DNA of 64,000 nt from Sphingobacteriaceae bacterium (GTDB lineage Bacteria; Bacteroidota; Bacteroidia; Sphingobacteriales; Sphingobacteriaceae). Below the pieces are notes generated by a model. The model worked only from the letters and a program-made list of their open reading frames with translations, was not told the DNA's origin and ran no database searches. The DNA lies in contig CANHRG010000003.1 of assembly GCA_947463785.1 (NCBI GenBank), forward strand, positions 1 to 64,000, in the 5' to 3' direction. This document shows positions 63,745-64,000 of this stretch, piece after piece. How positions within the stretch are numbered: position 1 is the stretch's first letter; every line of letters starts with the position of its first letter. The position numbers and the translations under genes are program-made.

Positions 63745-64000
63745 AGGTTGATGATTAGTAGGTTGACAATTAATTTTCTAATCTTTAATTTTAACCATAA
63801 CACAAAAATCTTAATTATTGCTTTGTAAATAAGTTATTATATGACCAAGTGCAGAAATCAAGTGATGAATGGCAAGTTTTAAAAGACAATTGGAGTAGAA
63901 TTTTTTTAGGAGAATCCTAAAAAATTAATCAATTAAACAAAAATTTTATTTTTTAACTATAATTTAAATGACAAAGTGTAGAAATTGGCTAAAATTTAAT
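63745..64000. other. A+T-rich region upstream of the collagen-like gene
   Basis: No gene is visible. It holds a hairpin TTTTTTAGGA/TCCTAAAAAA with a GAA loop (63902-63924), a possible bidirectional terminator, and two copies of ATGAC(C/A)AAGTG(C/T)AGAAAT at 63841-63858 and 63968-63985, 127 bases apart. The promoter of the minus-strand cassette should lie here, but no clear TAnnTTTG was found. Confidence 0.5.

Overview
The window looks like chromosomal DNA of a Bacteroidota bacterium, most likely from the Sphingobacteriaceae or a close relative (Pedobacter/Solitalea/Mucilaginibacter type); the genus is an inference. Evidence: SusC/SusD outer-membrane pairs, PorP/SprF and CHU_C-type proteins of the type IX secretion/gliding system, a tmRNA with the tag GENNYALAA, a DAHP synthase-chorismate mutase (type II) fusion, DUF2911/DUF3078/DUF3822 proteins, weak ribosome binding sites, and promoters of the Bacteroidota form TTG-N16/19-TAnnTTTG often only a few bases from the start codon.

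Layout. 1-2457 (minus): a surface cassette of PorP/SprF protein, small CHU_C-domain protein and a large repeat protein running off the left edge. 2714-6240: tRNA-CAT, a HAD phosphatase, a DUF962 protein, a drug-type MFS transporter and proline dehydrogenase. 6313-12004 (plus): an S4 RNA-binding protein and aroB, then a complete promoter / Phe-Tyr leader peptide / attenuator in front of pheA, DAHP synthase-chorismate mutase, aroA and aroC. 12001-16681: fused 2-oxoacid dehydrogenase E1, DUF1573 protein, aminotransferase and tmRNA. 16836-21727 (minus): a LamG/TPR/zinc-motif protein, DUF3078 protein and a fatty-acid-hydroxylase-type membrane enzyme.

21896-38733 is a starch/maltodextrin locus in two convergent arms. 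Plus strand: SusC-, SusD- and SusE-like proteins for binding and uptake across the outer membrane. Minus strand: neopullulanase, beta-phosphoglucomutase, maltose phosphorylase, a periplasmic amylase, and one long reading frame joining an MFS sugar transporter to a lipoprotein amylase. Together these cut starch at the surface, import oligosaccharides, trim them, move maltose across the inner membrane and split it by phosphorolysis. A 19-bp palindrome precedes the minus arm.

38917-59332 is mainly housekeeping: DUF2911 protein, RecD-like helicase, DUF3822 protein, rsmD, coaD, NUDIX, pyrE, clpB, a degenerate alpha/beta hydrolase with a polysaccharide deacetylase, ABC-F protein, SlyD-like FKBP, DUF255 protein, M20 dipeptidase, a previously easily missed 45-residue lipoprotein, a TPR protein with a histidine-kinase phosphoacceptor domain but no ATPase domain, and a PcrA-type helicase. 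59329-63744 (minus) is a second surface cassette: collagen-like repeat protein, small CHU_C protein, PorP/SprF protein and a lone response regulator. It mirrors the cassette at the left edge, with the three genes in reverse order.

Most notable: the Phe/Tyr attenuator at 7573-7741, the paired split type IX cassettes, and the MFS-amylase reading-frame fusion.
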